From the NCBI GenBank assembly GCA_030220185.1, contig JASPKZ010007796.1, positions 186,001 to 250,000 of the forward strand: a stretch of DNA of 64,000 nt. The letters are read 5' to 3'. The notes under the pieces were generated by a model that ran no database searches, had not been told where the DNA came from, and saw only the letters and a program-made list of their open reading frames with translations. Position 1 is the first letter of the stretch; the number at the start of each line of letters is the position of its first letter. Both the position numbers and the translations under genes were made by a program. Below are positions 63,395 through 64,000 of this stretch, piece after piece. Source of the DNA: Diploptera punctata (lineage: Eukaryota > Arthropoda > Insecta > Blattodea > Blaberidae).

Positions 63395-63662
63395 CGATTA
63401 TATGATGGGTGATGATGATGATAGTGGTGCGCCAGGAGAGTCCCTAATCCTAAGCTTAATCTAAGATTAAATGAATGATGATGATTGCGATGGCCATATG
63501 ATTTCGGGAACCGTTTGGACCTTAAAGTTTTCCTGACATTTGTCTTACAGGCGAGGAAAAACCCCGATAAAAACCTCACCAGAAAAACTGTCCCGACCGG
63601 GAATCGAACCCGGGCCCGCTGCGTAACAAGGCAGCACGCTACCTCGAGACCACAGCGGTGGA
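63395..63662 (-). mobile_element. SINE family B, copy 2
   Basis: The minus strand begins CCACCGCTGTGGTCTCGAGG with A-box-like GTAGCGTGCTGCC and B box GGTTCGATTCC, then a TTTTTCTGGTGAGGTTTTTA body and GAT repeats toward 63405. A better-preserved pol III head than copy 1. Sequence at 63295-63394 (CTCCTGGCATGGCG...) may belong to it or to another repeat. Confidence 0.88.
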
Positions 63663-63829
63663 CTGAAATTAAAATGTTATTTTGTTGTAATTGTTACATC
63701 AGCTATCACGGAATTCATCAATATAATTAAAATTCAGCAAATTTCTGCAGAAAACACGTGACAAACATAAGAATATGAACACATCCTACTGGTTATAAGT
63801 AATAACTATAGATTCCATAAGATCTTAGA

Positions 63830-64000
63830 TCTTCAGGTACCCGTATCTATAATGATTCCGATTGAGGGTCTTTCCACTTTTCAGCGGTTGCCCTTTTACC
63901 AGCCGGCTGCTGGCCCTTCATATCCACATGTGTCAATCACAGAGGTAGATGATCAACAGCCAGTGTAGGGGTGACATGTGGTTAGCATGTCGAGTCCCTC
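63830..64000 (+). repeat. repeat family S, uninterrupted copy
   Basis: CCAGCCGGCTGCTGGCCCTT, CACATGTGTCAATCACAGAG and GGGGTGACATGTGGTTAGCA parallel both halves of the split copy at 12640-14045. It continues past the window edge. Confidence 0.75.

Noticed and set aside
63202..63579. 125-codon minus frame
   Set aside because: Runs across SINE B and GAT repeats (HHYHHHHPSYN); a repeat-derived frame.

Overview
This window looks like repeat-dense, AT-rich DNA from an insect nuclear genome. A cockroach or other Blattodea is my best guess from the feel of the LINE and SINE families; that is inference and was not tested by a search. I see no complete host gene. The best host-gene hint is one small exon-like reading frame (7690-7905, minus). 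A Lys/Glu-rich coding-like sequence also flanks a giant satellite. Almost everything else I can assign is a mobile element or a relic of one. Many are nested, and target-site duplications (TSDs) or duplicated TA/TTAA sites can be read directly.

Layout. 0-21 kb is a mosaic. It holds two Tigger/pogo relics and a third pogo-like MITE, two piggyBac-like TTAA elements, and a LINE insertion with an inverted 5' part. It also holds a mariner sitting cleanly inside a LINE reading frame, a Helitron-like element inside a foldback, Tc1/mariner-type relics, three copies of a tRNA-headed SINE, and several long hairpins. 21.4-45.5 kb is one purine-rich satellite array built from 83-bp and 118-bp units in alternating blocks. 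It is split at 24,580 by a 5.8-kb LTR retrotransposon lying on the minus strand (LTRs 24581-25649 and 29315-30409, TSD AAGG). That element keeps a coiled-coil Gag-like ORF but shows no reverse transcriptase or integrase. 45.5-64 kb is again a mosaic: tRNA-like sequences, a full-length but frameshifted Tc1/mariner-type transposon (48746-50091), many 5'-truncated LINE ends, two copies of a second SINE, foldbacks, and more copies of a 440-bp repeat.

How the parts relate. The LINE ends fall into several families, told apart by their C-terminal protein motif and by their short 3' tails (GAA, GTTA/GTAA, GATA or GAT repeats). Six of the hairpin or foldback elements share a core CTGAAGATG(-like) / stem / GAAAC, which resembles the hammerhead-like motif described for Penelope-like elements. 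The very long minus-strand reading frames across the satellite (up to about 1000 codons) are best explained by strand composition: a 77% purine strand leaves its complement almost free of stop codons. Indel density rises sharply in the middle of the satellite (about 32-38 kb), which suggests uncorrected long-read assembly error rather than biology.
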